Shown here piece by piece: positions 55,631 to 64,000 of a stretch of 64,000 nucleotides of DNA. Under the pieces are notes generated by a model. That model made no database searches and was not told the DNA's origin. It saw only the letters and a list, made by a program, of their open reading frames with translations. Made by a program: the position numbers and the translations under genes. Numbering within the stretch: the stretch's first letter is position 1; every line of letters starts with the position of its first letter. This DNA is from JBAOHV01 sp963714875. GTDB lineage: Bacteria > Actinomycetota > Acidimicrobiia > Acidimicrobiales > Microtrichaceae. The stretch is from the NCBI GenBank assembly GCA_963714875.1, contig CAVQQI010000011.1:496001-560000 (forward strand), given 5' to 3'.

Positions 55631-57504
55631 GTGCGCCCCTCGGTCCGGTCCGGCTGACCGTGGAGCTTGTCGTAGACAGCGGCTGCCACCGAATCCGGCA
55701 GCCAGCTGAATCCACGGAGCGTCTCGAGGTCAGCGGTCTTCACCGCCCGCACACCGCCCAGTTCCTTGATCAGACGCTGCTTGCGCTTCTCGCCCAGACC
55801 GGGGATGTCGTCGAGCACCGACACCGTCATGCGCTTGCCCCGGAGCTGACGGTGGTAGCTGATGGCGAACCTGTGGGACTCGTCACGGATCCTCTGGAGC
55901 AGGAACAGCGCTTCGGATCCCCTCGGCACCTCGATGGGCTCGGTCCGCCCGGGTCGGTACACCTCCTCGAACTGCTTGGCGAGCGACGCCACGGGGATCT
56001 CGTCGCTCAGACCCAGGTCGTCCAGCACCTTCACCGCCACGCCCAGCTGCCCCTTGCCGCCGTCGACCAGAAGCAGCTGCGGCGGGTAGGCGAACCTGCC
56101 GCGTTCCGCCACCGGCTTGTCCTTGTCGGTCACGTACGCGGAGAGCCGACGGGTCAAGACCTCTTCCATCGCGCCGTAGTCGTCGTTGCCCGGCACGTGC
56201 ACCTTGAACCTGCGGTACTCGGACTTCCGCGGCAGACCGTCCTCGAGCACGACCATCGAGCCCACGTAGTCGGTGCCCTGGAGGTGGCTCATGTCGTAGC
56301 ACTCGATGCGCAGCGGGGCGGCCGGCAGCTCGAGGTACTGCTCCAGGTCGTTGAGGGCCTTGGCCCGGCTGTTGTGGTCCGCCGATCGCTTCAGTCGGTG
56401 GCGCTGGAACGCCTCGCCGGCGTTCTTGGCCACGGTCTCGGCGAGCTCTCGCTTCGCCCCGCGCTGAGGGATCCGGATCTCGACCCGGCTGCCGCGGTTC
56501 TCGGTCAGCCACTCGGTGTACATGTCGACGTCCTCGGGGATGGTGGGCACCAGCACCGTCTTGGGGTACCCCACCGCCGGCTCGTCGCCGTAGACCTGTT
56601 CCAACACCGCAGCCATGGTCTGGTCCGCGCTCAGGTCCATGACCTTGTCGAGGATGAACCCCAGACGGCCCACCACCCGCCCCTTGCGCACGAAGAACAC
56701 CTGCGCGGCAGCTTCCAGCTCGTCCTCGGCGATGCCGAACAGGTCGACGTCCTCGTTGCGGTCCCCGACCATCTGCTGGCGTTCGATGGCGCGGCGCACC
56801 GTGGCCAGACGGTCCCGCACACGGGCGGCCTGTTCGAACTCCAGCTCGGCAGCCGCCTCGGCCATCTGCGACTCCAGACGGGTGAGCACCGGTTCGTGGT
56901 CGCCGTCGAGGAACTCGACCAGCTCGGCGACGAGCTGGTCGTAGTCGGCCTTGTCGATCTCGCCGACGCACGGTCCGGAGCACTTCTCGATGTGGAACAG
57001 CAGGCACGGCTTGCCGAGCCGCTCGTGCCGGCGCAGCTTCGCGTCCGAGCAGGTGCGGATCGGGAAGGTGCGCAGCAGCTCGTCCAGGGTGTCGCGGATG
57101 GCGTACGCGTGGGCGTACGGCCCGAAGTAGCGGGTGCCCTTGCGGCGCCGGCCCCGCATGACCTGGGCGCGGGGCCAGTCGTCGGAGAGCGTCAGCGCCA
57201 GGAACGGGTAGCTCTTGTCGTCGACCAGGCGCACGTTGAACCGCGGTCGGTGCTGCTTGATCAGGCTGTACTCCAACAGGAGTGCCTCGACCTCGTTGTG
57301 GACCTGGATCCACTCCACCGACTCGGCGGTGGCCACCATCTGCGCGGTGCGCACCGGAAGGTTGCGGGGGTTCTGGAAGTAGTTCGACAGGCGTTGGCGC
57401 AAGGACTTCGCCTTGCCCACGTAGATGACGCGACCGTCGGCGTCCTTGAACTGGTAGCTGCCGGGCGTGTCGGGGATCGTGCCTGCAGCGGGTCGCTCGA
57501 GCAT
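55627..57504 (-). CDS. uvrC: Excinuclease ABC subunit C
   Basis: A 625-residue UvrC: GIY-YIG nuclease at the N-terminus (PGSYQFKDADGRVIYVGKAKSLRQRL), a UVR domain (AAAELEFEQAARVRDRL), the RNase H-like second nuclease (ECYDMSHLQGTDYVGSMVV) and a C-terminal HhH pair (DIPGLGEKRKQRLIKELGG). It makes both incisions in nucleotide excision repair. ATG at 57504; TAGGTT (57517-57512, minus strand) ends 7 nt before it, so leaderless. uvrA lies 3 kb away on the same strand. Confidence 0.97.
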   Translation of the reverse strand: MLERPAAGTIPDTPGSYQFKDADGRVIYVGKAKSLRQRLSNYFQNPRNLPVRTAQMVATAESVEWIQVHNEVEALLLEYSLIKQHRPRFNVRLVDDKSYPFLALTLSDDWPRAQVMRGRRRKGTRYFGPYAHAYAIRDTLDELLRTFPIRTCSDAKLRRHERLGKPCLLFHIEKCSGPCVGEIDKADYDQLVAELVEFLDGDHEPVLTRLESQMAEAAAELEFEQAARVRDRLATVRRAIERQQMVGDRNEDVDLFGIAEDELEAAAQVFFVRKGRVVGRLGFILDKVMDLSADQTMAAVLEQVYGDEPAVGYPKTVLVPTIPEDVDMYTEWLTENRGSRVEIRIPQRGAKRELAETVAKNAGEAFQRHRLKRSADHNSRAKALNDLEQYLELPAAPLRIECYDMSHLQGTDYVGSMVVLEDGLPRKSEYRRFKVHVPGNDDYGAMEEVLTRRLSAYVTDKDKPVAERGRFAYPPQLLLVDGGKGQLGVAVKVLDDLGLSDEIPVASLAKQFEEVYRPGRTEPIEVPRGSEALFLLQRIRDESHRFAISYHRQLRGKRMTVSVLDDIPGLGEKRKQRLIKELGGVRAVKTADLETLRGFSWLPDSVAAAVYDKLHGQPDRTEGRT

Positions 57505-57511
57505 CGGTGTG

Positions 57512-57517
57512 AACCTA
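57512..57517 (-). promoter_or_regulatory. -10 hexamer of uvrC (leaderless)
   Basis: TAGGTT on the minus strand, 7 nt from the ATG at 57504, in the divergent gap with nadA. Confidence 0.5.
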
Positions 57518-57725
57518 CAGCGGGCTGCGGACGACCTCGGCGTCGAAGTGGTGTCCACCACGGCGGTGCGCGGGGTACGATCACCCTCGCCGGCCTGGTC
57601 TCCGGCACCATCTACTTCTGAGGCCGACATCCCCGTGGCGTGGCGACCAGGCTGTCCCCACCGGCTGAATCTCAGGAGTCTTCAGCAGCATCCGGTGATC
57701 CGGGTGCCGAGGAGGTCCCGACAAC

Positions 57726-58835
57726 ATGCTGCGACTCCAGTCACCCCTGCCGGAGTGGTACACCGAGGCGAGCCAGGACGAACTGGCCGACAGGATCGCC
57801 CGGGCCAAGGCCGAGCTGGGTGAGCGCCTGTTCATCCTCGGGCACCACTACCAGCGCGACGAAGTGATGCGCTGGGCCGACGCCCGGGGGGACTCCTTCC
57901 GGCTGTCCGTGCTGGCCAAGGAACGCCCCGAGGCCGAGTTCATCGTGTTCTGCGGCGTGCACTTCATGGCCGAGGCGGCCGACATCCTGACCGGCGAGCA
58001 CCAGAAGGTCGTGCTGCCCGACCTGAACGCGGGCTGCTCGATGGCCGACATGGCCGACATCGACAGCGTCGAGGAGGCCTGGGAGTCGCTCGCCGAGGTC
58101 ACCGACATCGACCGCGTCGTGCCCATCACCTACATGAACTCCGCGGCCAACCTGAAGGCCTTCGTCGGCAGCCACGGCGGGGCCGTGTGCACCTCGACCA
58201 ACGCCCGGGCGGTGCTCGAGTGGGCGTTGGAACGCCCCGACGGACCGCAGGCGCAGCAGGTCCTGTTCTTCCCCGACCAGCACCTGGGGCGCAACACCGC
58301 TCACCAGATGGGTTTCGGCGAGGCCGACATGGCGGTGTGGAACCCACGGGCCGAGCTCGGCGGTCTGGACGAGGCCACCGCGAAGTCCCGCACGTTCCTG
58401 TTGTGGAAGGGCCACTGCTCGGTGCACCAGCGCTTCCAGCCCGCCCACGTCGACGCCTTCCGCGCCGAACATCCCGACGGGCTCGTGGTGGCGCACCCCG
58501 AGTGCTCCTACGAGGTGTGTTCCATGGCCGACCAGGTCGGTTCCACGGACTTCATCATCCGGGCGGTCGAGAACGCGCCCTCGGGTGCGGTGATCGGCGT
58601 CGGGACCGAGATCCACCTGGTCCAGCGGCTCGACGCCGAGACGCCCGACAAGACCGTGGTGTCGCTCGATCCGCTGGTCTGCCCCTGTTCGACCATGTTC
58701 CGCATCGACGCCCCGCATCTCGCGTGGACGTTGGACAGCCTGGTCGACGGTCGGGTGATCAACCGGATCTCGGTCGACGCCGACACCGCGCACTGGGCCC
58801 GCGTCGCGCTGGAGCGCATGCTCGCCATCACCTGA
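57726..58835 (+). CDS. nadA: Quinolinate synthase NadA
   Basis: A 369-residue NadA that condenses iminoaspartate with dihydroxyacetone phosphate. The [4Fe-4S] ligands are probably C104 (DLNAGCSM), C231 (KGHCSVH) and C319 or C321 (DPLVCPCSTM); HHYQRDEV and HPECSYEVC are conserved. ATG at 57726 follows GAGGTCC. nadB and nadC are not adjacent. Depends on Fe-S assembly by the suf products. Confidence 0.95.
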   Translation: MLRLQSPLPEWYTEASQDELADRIARAKAELGERLFILGHHYQRDEVMRWADARGDSFRLSVLAKERPEAEFIVFCGVHFMAEAADILTGEHQKVVLPDLNAGCSMADMADIDSVEEAWESLAEVTDIDRVVPITYMNSAANLKAFVGSHGGAVCTSTNARAVLEWALERPDGPQAQQVLFFPDQHLGRNTAHQMGFGEADMAVWNPRAELGGLDEATAKSRTFLLWKGHCSVHQRFQPAHVDAFRAEHPDGLVVAHPECSYEVCSMADQVGSTDFIIRAVENAPSGAVIGVGTEIHLVQRLDAETPDKTVVSLDPLVCPCSTMFRIDAPHLAWTLDSLVDGRVINRISVDADTAHWARVALERMLAIT

Positions 58836-59151
58836 GCGCATGCCGTTCGGCCAGCGGGACCGCGCACGGCCGAGCTGTGCTGCGCAACGCACCAGTTCCG
58901 GCGCGAACTGCAGCACGGTTCGGGTTCGGCGGGTGACCCAGGTCACCGTTGACGTGGGCCGGGTTCTCCGGACAATGGGAACATCCACGGGTCGGCAAGG
59001 GTTCACCCAGTGACATTTGACGCGACGCGGGGCGTGGACTAGGCGCCAAGGACGCCCTTGACACGACCCGTATCATGGAATCTCGGCCGTCGGAAGAGTT
59101 TGTGCACCCCGCCGCGCCCCACATCCGACAGGTCCGTCGGATGCATCTCCA
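58836..59151. other. Intergenic region before the sigma factor
   Basis: It holds palindromic element B (58870-58923) and a possible promoter: TTGACG (59017-59022), 17-nt spacer and TAGGCG (59040-59045). No gene is seen. Confidence 0.5.
58870..58923. repeat. Palindromic intergenic element, copy B
   Basis: Left arm CCGAGCTGTGCTGC (58870-58883) and right arm GCAGCACGGTTCGG (58910-58923) pair at 12 of 14 positions, the other two being G-U compatible in RNA. An inner stem AGTTC/GAACT lies within. It matches element A in outer arms and layout, though the loop differs. Confidence 0.7.
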
Positions 59152-60108
59152 GTGAATGAGGTATCTCAGTTGGCGAATCAGCGAGCAGAACGTGACGAAG
59201 AAGATCTCGTTCGCATGTATCTCAGCGACATCGGCCAGTACCCCCTGCTGACCAAGGACGACGAGGCACGCCTCGCGCAGGCCATCGAGGCCGGGACGGC
59301 CGCGGTCAAGGACCTGGAGGAAGGTGGGAGCAGTCTCTCCCCGTCCCGCAAGCGTGAGCTCCGACGCCTGATCCGCGCCGGCGAGGAAGCAGAGCGCACC
59401 TTCGTGCAGTCCAACCTGCGCCTGGTCGTCTCCATCGCCAAGAAGTACCAGGCATCCGGCCTGCCCCTGCTCGACCTGATCCAGGAGGGCAACCTGGGCC
59501 TGATGCACGCGGTCGAGAAGTTCGACTGGCGCAAGGGCTTCAAGTTCTCGACCTACGCCACCTGGTGGATCCGTCAGGCGCTCACCCGTGGCATCGCCAA
59601 CACCGGGCGCACCATCCGCCTCCCGGTGCACGCCGGCGACACCCTGTCGCGGCTGCAGAAGGCACGTGTGCGCCTCGAGACCTCCCTGGGTCGCCCGCCG
59701 ACCCTGTCAGAGCTGGCGATCGATCTGGAGATGCCCGAGGCCAAGGTCACCGAGACCCTGCGGTTCGCGGCCGACACGCTGTCGCTCTCCACGCCACTGC
59801 GTGAGGACGGCGACGCCGAGCTCGGCGACATGGTCGAGGACCGCGGCGCCGAGTCCCCCTTCGACGCAGCAGCCATCTCGCTGCTGCCCGACGAGATCGG
59901 CCGGCTCCTGTCGCCGCTCGACGAGCGTGAGCGTGAGATCCTGCGCCTGCGCTTCGGCCTTGACCGGGGCGAGCCCCGCACCCTCGAAGAGGTCGGCGAG
60001 CACTTCAACCTGACCCGTGAGCGCATCCGCCAGATCGAGGCACGGGCCATGTCGAAGCTGCGTCACCCCAGCGCCGACACCGGCGCCAAGGACCTGCTCA
60101 GCGTCTGA
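59152..60108 (+). CDS. RNA polymerase sigma-70 family factor (RpoD/SigB-like)
   Basis: A 318-residue sigma factor: region 1.2 (DLVRMYLSDIGQYPLLT), region 2 (ERTFVQSNLRLVVSIAKKY...DLIQEGNLGLMHAVEKFDWRKGFKFSTYATWWIRQ), region 3 and region 4 (LDEREREILRLRFGL..TLEEVGEHFNLTRERIRQIEARAMSKLRHP). It lacks region 1.1 and the long spacer of large RpoD, so it is either a short primary factor or a group 2 factor. GTG at 59152. A strong terminator follows. Confidence 0.93.
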   Translation: MNEVSQLANQRAERDEEDLVRMYLSDIGQYPLLTKDDEARLAQAIEAGTAAVKDLEEGGSSLSPSRKRELRRLIRAGEEAERTFVQSNLRLVVSIAKKYQASGLPLLDLIQEGNLGLMHAVEKFDWRKGFKFSTYATWWIRQALTRGIANTGRTIRLPVHAGDTLSRLQKARVRLETSLGRPPTLSELAIDLEMPEAKVTETLRFAADTLSLSTPLREDGDAELGDMVEDRGAESPFDAAAISLLPDEIGRLLSPLDEREREILRLRFGLDRGEPRTLEEVGEHFNLTRERIRQIEARAMSKLRHPSADTGAKDLLSV

Positions 60109-60127
60109 GCCGCGAATTCACGAACTA

Positions 60128-60167
60128 CCGGCATCCCGGCCGCTCGGCGGCCGGGATGCCGGCGTTT
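60128..60167. terminator. Strong intrinsic terminator
   Basis: Perfect 16-bp arms (60128-60143 and 60147-60162) around a TCG loop, followed by CGTTTT on the plus strand. It ends the sigma-factor transcript between convergent genes. Confidence 0.92.
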
Positions 60168-60209
60168 TCGGCATCGTCGCGCCGCCGGGATGGAGCAGCT
60201 GCCGGAGTT

Positions 60210-60245
60210 GTTCCGTTCGTCGGAGTGGTTCCGTTCGTCGGAGCG
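60210..60245. repeat. 18-bp tandem duplication after uvrA
   Basis: Two adjacent 18-bp units (60210-60227, 60228-60245) differing at one base, just past the uvrA stop. Confidence 0.9.
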
Positions 60246-60247
60246 CT

Positions 60248-63200
60248 TCAGCCCCGGCCGTTCGCCAGAAGGGGTGCGAGGAACTGCCCCGTGTAGCTGT
60301 CGGCGGAGTCCGCGATGAGCTCCGGCGGACCCTCGGCGATCACGGTGCCGCCGCCACGCCCGCCCTCGGGGCCCAGGTCGACGACCCAGTCGGCGGTCTT
60401 GATCACGTCCAGGTTGTGTTCGATGACCAGCACCGTGTTGCCCTGATCCACCAGCCGGGACAGCACCGTCAGCAGCTTGCGGATGTCCTCGAAGTGCAGC
60501 CCGGTCGTCGGCTCGTCGAGCAGGTAGATGGTGTGACCGGTGGAACGCTTGGCCAGCTCCGAGGCCAGCTTCACCCGCTGCGCCTCGCCGCCGGACAGCG
60601 TCGTCGCTGGCTGGCCGAGCCGCACGTAGCCGAGGCCGACGTCGACCAGGGTCTGCATGTGACGCGCGATCGTCGGCTGGTTGCCGAAGAACTCCAGCGC
60701 GTCCTCGATCGGCAGGTTCAGCACATCGGCGATCGTCAGGCCCTTGAACGTCACCTCGAGGGTGTCGCGGTTGTACCGGGCGCCCTTGCACACCTCGCAC
60801 GGCACGTAGACGTCGGGCAGGAAGTGCATCTCGATCTTGATGTTGCCGTCGCCCGAGCAGGCCTCGCAGCGACCGCCCTTGACGTTGAAGCTGAACCGGC
60901 CGGGCAGGTAGCCGCGGACCTTCGCCTCGTTGGTCTGGGCGAAGAGCTTGCGGATGTGGTCGAACACGCCGGTGTAGGTGGCCGGGTTGGACCTGGGCGT
61001 GCGGCCGATCGGTGACTGGTCGATGTCGATGACCTTGTCGATCTGGTCGAGGCCCTCGATGCGCTTGTGCAGTCCGGGCGGAACCTTCGAGCCGTACACG
61101 TGCTGCATCATCGACCGCAGCAGGATGTCGTTGACCAAGGTCGACTTGCCCGAGCCGGACACACCGGTGACCGCCACGAAGCACTCGAGCGGGACGTCGA
61201 CGTCGATGTTGGCCAGGTTGTGCTCGCGTGCGCCGCGGATGCGAAGCCATGCGTCGCCCGGTTCCCTGCGCACCTCGGGCAGCGGGATGGACCGCACTCC
61301 CGAGAGGTACTGGCCGGTGACGGAGTCCTCGGCCGCGAGCAACTCGTCGTAGGTGCCGGCATGCACCACCCGGCCACCGTGTTCGCCGGCGCCCGGGCCG
61401 ATGTCGACGATGTAGTCCGCGACCTTGATGGTGTCCTCGTCGTGTTCGACGACCAGCACGGTGTTGCCGATGTCGCGCAGACGCTCGAGCGTCTCGATCA
61501 GCTTGTGGTTGTCCCGCTGGTGCAGCCCGATCGACGGCTCGTCGAGGACGTACAGCACCCCGACCAGCCCCGAGCCGATCTGCGAGGCCAGACGGATGCG
61601 CTGCGCCTCACCACCCGAGAGCGTCGCGGCCGAACGCGACAGCGACAGGTACTCCAGACCGACGTCGCACAGGAAGCGGAGCCGGACGTTGATCTCCTTC
61701 AGGATGCTCTCGGCGATCATCGCCTGACGGTCGTCGAGGCGGAGCTCCGAGAGCCGTTCAGCGGACTCGAGGATCGACATGGAGCACAGGTCATCGATGT
61801 TGCACTCGTCGACGGTCACCGCGAGGGCGAGCGGGTTGAGGCGGGCACCCTTGCAGGTCGCGCACGGCACCAGGCGCATGTAGCCCTCGATGGCGTCGCG
61901 GGCCGAGTCGGATTCGGCCTCGCTGTGACGGCGCTTGCAGATACGGGATGACGCCTTCGTACTTGGCGGAGTAGCTGCGGGTGCGGCCGTAGCGGTTGCG
62001 GAAGCGCACGTCGACGCGTTCCGCGCCGGGGATGCCGAACAGGAGCAGCTTCTGCTGTTGCTTGGCAAGGTCTTCGAACGCGACGTCGGCGTCGATGTCG
62101 TACTCGTCGCAGACCGATTCGAGGAGCCGGTGGAAGTACTTGGCATGACCCGAGGCCCAAGGGGCGAGCGCTCCTGCGCCGACCGAGAGCTCCGGGTCGG
62201 GCACCACCAGCTCGGGGTCCACTTCGAAGAGGGTTCCGAGACCGTCGCACGCGGCGCAGGCCCCGTAGGGCGAGTTGAACGAGAAGTTGCGTGGCGCCAG
62301 CTCTTCGAAGCTCTTGCCGTCAGAGGGGCGTGAGAGCTTCTCGGAGAAGGTGAGGAGCTCCACCTCGGCGTCACCCTCCGCCCCCTTGGCAGGCACGATC
62401 TCGATCTGCGCGACACCTTCGGCGAGCAGGAGCGCCGTCTCCATGGAGTCGGTCAGACGGCGCTCGATGCCGTCACGCAGCACGAGTCGATCGACGATGA
62501 CCTCGATCGTGTGCTGCTCGTAGCGGGCGAGGTCGAGCGCCACGGGCAGGTCGTGGACCTCGCCGTCGACCCTGACCCGGCTGAACCCCTGGCCCGCCAG
62601 GTCGATGAACAGCTGCTCGTAGGTGCCCTTGCGCCCGCGCACCACCGGGGCGAGCACCTGGAACCGGGTGCCCTCCGGCAGCGCCAGGATGCGGTCCACG
62701 ATCTGCTGTGGGGTCTGGCGCACCAGCGCCTCGCCGGTGTCGGGGTCATGCGGGACTCCGACACGGGCGAACAGGAGCCGCATGTAGTCGTAGACCTCGG
62801 TCACCGTCCCGACGGTCGAACGCGGGTTGCGAGAGGCCGATTTCTGGTCGATCGAGATGGCCGGCGACAGGCCCTCGATCACGTCGACGTCGGGCTTGTC
62901 CATCTGCCCGAGGAACTGCCGGGCGTAGGACGACAACGACTCGACGTAGCGGCGTTGGCCCTCGGCGTAGATGGTGTCGAACGCCAGCGACGACTTGCCC
63001 GAGCCCGACAGCCCCGTGAACACGATGAGCTCGTCGCGGGGAAGCTCGACCGAGACGTCGCAGAGGTTGTGCTCGCGAGCCCCGCGGATGACGATCGTGT
63101 CGGCGGGGTGGTGCGCCGCCTTCGCCGGTGCCGTCGTGGCGGCAGCGCTCTTCGCTGCAGCCTTCTTGGCGGGAGCCTTCTTGGCGGGAGCCTTCTTGGC

Positions 63201-63297
63201 GGGAGCCGCTCTTCGCGGGAGCCTTCCTGGGCGAGGACTTCTTCGCTGGAGCCTTTGCGGCGGGTCGCTTCGTGGAGGTGGTCGCGGCTCGTGCCAT
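60248..63297 (-). CDS. uvrA: Excinuclease ABC subunit A with Lys/Ala-rich N-terminal tail, two frameshifts
   Basis: UvrA, about 1015 residues if read through, with both ABC cassettes: GLSGSGKSS and GVSGSGKST Walker A motifs, two LSGGEAQR signatures, zinc-binding Cys in CAACDGLG, CATCKGARL and CEACSGDG. The frame changes at about 61936-61940 (near VIPYL-RRHSEAESD) and at about 63206-63210; both are +1, and the span is 3050 nt, a multiple of three plus two. From ATG 63297 there is an extra basic tail of about 60 residues with PAKKA repeats before IVIRGAREHNL, where UvrA normally starts. TAGTCT ends 8 nt before the ATG. Confidence 0.9.
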
Positions 63298-63383
63298 CGG
63301 CGCAGAGACTAGCGCACCGCCCCCATCGCCGAACAGGTGTTCGGGAGCCTCGATGAACCGGTCGCACTGGCATACTGAGCGCC

Positions 63384-64000
63384 ATGGGATCGAGCTCGGG
63401 ACGGCTGTTCCGCATCACCACCTTCGGCGAATCGCACGGTGGCGGGGTGGGCGTCGTGATCGACGGCTGTCCTCCCGGCCTGGAGTTGGACGAGGGCGAC
63501 ATCCAGCCGGATCTGGACCGTCGCCGACCGGGCCAGAGTCGCCTGGTGACCCAACGCGACGAGACCGATCTGGTCGAGATCCTCTCCGGTGTGAGCGACG
63601 GTGTGACGCTCGGCTCCCCCATCGCTCTGCTGGTGCGCAACAAGGACCAGAACTCTGGGGCGTACGACCACATGAAGGACCTGTACCGCCCGTCGCACGC
63701 GGACTGGTCGACCGAGGCGAAGTACGGAGTGCGGGCCGTCGCCGGCGGGGGGCGCGCGTCAGCCCGGGAGACCATCGGACGGGTCGCCGCAGCCGCGGTG
63801 GCCCGCAAGCTGCTGGCCCGGCACTGCGGCGTCGAGGTCCTCGGCTGGGTGTCCCAGGTGCACACGATCCACGCTCGCATCACAGCCTCGGAGGTCCAGC
63901 TCGAGCACGTCGAGGCCGATCCGACCCGGTGCCCGGACCCCGAGGCTGCTGCGGAGATGACCGCGGCGATCGAGCAGGCCCGCCGGGACGGCGACTCACT
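63384..64000 (+). CDS. aroC: Chorismate synthase, partial
   Basis: The first 205 residues of AroC, cut by the right edge: SGRLFRITTFGESHGGGVGVVIDGCPPGLELDEGDIQPDLDRRRPGQSRLVTQRDE, then GSPIALLVRNKDQ and AGGGRASARETIGRVAAAAVARKLL, all FMN and substrate-site segments. It makes chorismate from EPSP. ATG at 63384; CATACT lies 7 nt upstream, suggesting a leaderless mRNA. Divergent from uvrA. Confidence 0.95.
   Translation, partial: MGSSSGRLFRITTFGESHGGGVGVVIDGCPPGLELDEGDIQPDLDRRRPGQSRLVTQRDETDLVEILSGVSDGVTLGSPIALLVRNKDQNSGAYDHMKDLYRPSHADWSTEAKYGVRAVAGGGRASARETIGRVAAAAVARKLLARHCGVEVLGWVSQVHTIHARITASEVQLEHVEADPTRCPDPEAAAEMTAAIEQARRDGDS

Noticed and set aside
55618..57621. Long plus-strand open frame opposite uvrC
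   Set aside because: It is fully antisense to a complete uvrC and is His/Leu/Val-rich without any motif.

Overview
This is about 64 kb of GC-rich bacterial chromosome that looks actinobacterial. The evidence is many GTG starts, 4-bp GTGA gene overlaps, a tRNA without encoded CCA, actinobacterial-type families (DUF3516 helicase, Abhydrolase_9 membrane hydrolase, GAP/Sap-like membrane protein, SufR-SufBCD-SufT) and a RapZ whose P-loop carries Arg in place of Lys. The mix of housekeeping genes with two Baeyer-Villiger monooxygenases and two lipocalin-like proteins would suit the Acidimicrobiia (Ilumatobacter relatives). That placement is inference; no rRNA is present to confirm it.

Layout. 1-3.6 kb: a FIST sensor and a cut-off GAF-GAF-GGDEF diguanylate cyclase, divergent from a class PPK2 polyphosphate kinase. 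3.6-13.8 kb: an accessory catabolic block with echA-like crotonase, two Baeyer-Villiger monooxygenases, a lipocalin-like protein, an ABC-2 exporter and a CoA-transferase; it holds a 1.2-kb stretch without a convincing gene. 13.8-15.7 kb: DinB-like protein and a frameshifted amidase. 15.8-22 kb: the Fe-S assembly operon sufB-sufC-sufD-sufT-mrp, facing its regulator sufR across a clean palindromic operator. 22-28.6 kb: a four-domain universal stress protein, a serine-triad repeat protein, a YrhK-like membrane protein, a zinc-free MDR oxidoreductase, an anSME-type radical SAM protein and a GAP-type membrane protein. 28.7-33.1 kb: two overlapping membrane genes broken by seven frameshifts. 33.2-41.9 kb: SDR, ParB-like/HAD pair, PRMT-like methyltransferase, pirin, CNNM transporter, lipoproteins. 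42-48.8 kb: Ski2-like helicase, small proteins, tRNA-Leu(GAG), and a divergent diacylglycerol kinase/PAP2 phosphatase pair. 48.8-64 kb: conserved core genes secG-tpiA-pgk-gap-yvcK-rapZ, uvrC, nadA, a sigma-70 factor, uvrA and the start of aroC.

Two themes run through the window. Thirteen frameshifts in seven genes, including the core repair gene uvrA, are all of the +1 type, so either the assembly carries systematic single-base insertions or something unusual is happening in translation. Second, many genes have a -10-like hexamer ending only 6-8 nt before the start codon, which points to widespread leaderless mRNAs. The most distinctive protein is a 114-residue product on the minus strand at 24.0-24.4 kb with Ser at every third position over 25 consecutive triads.
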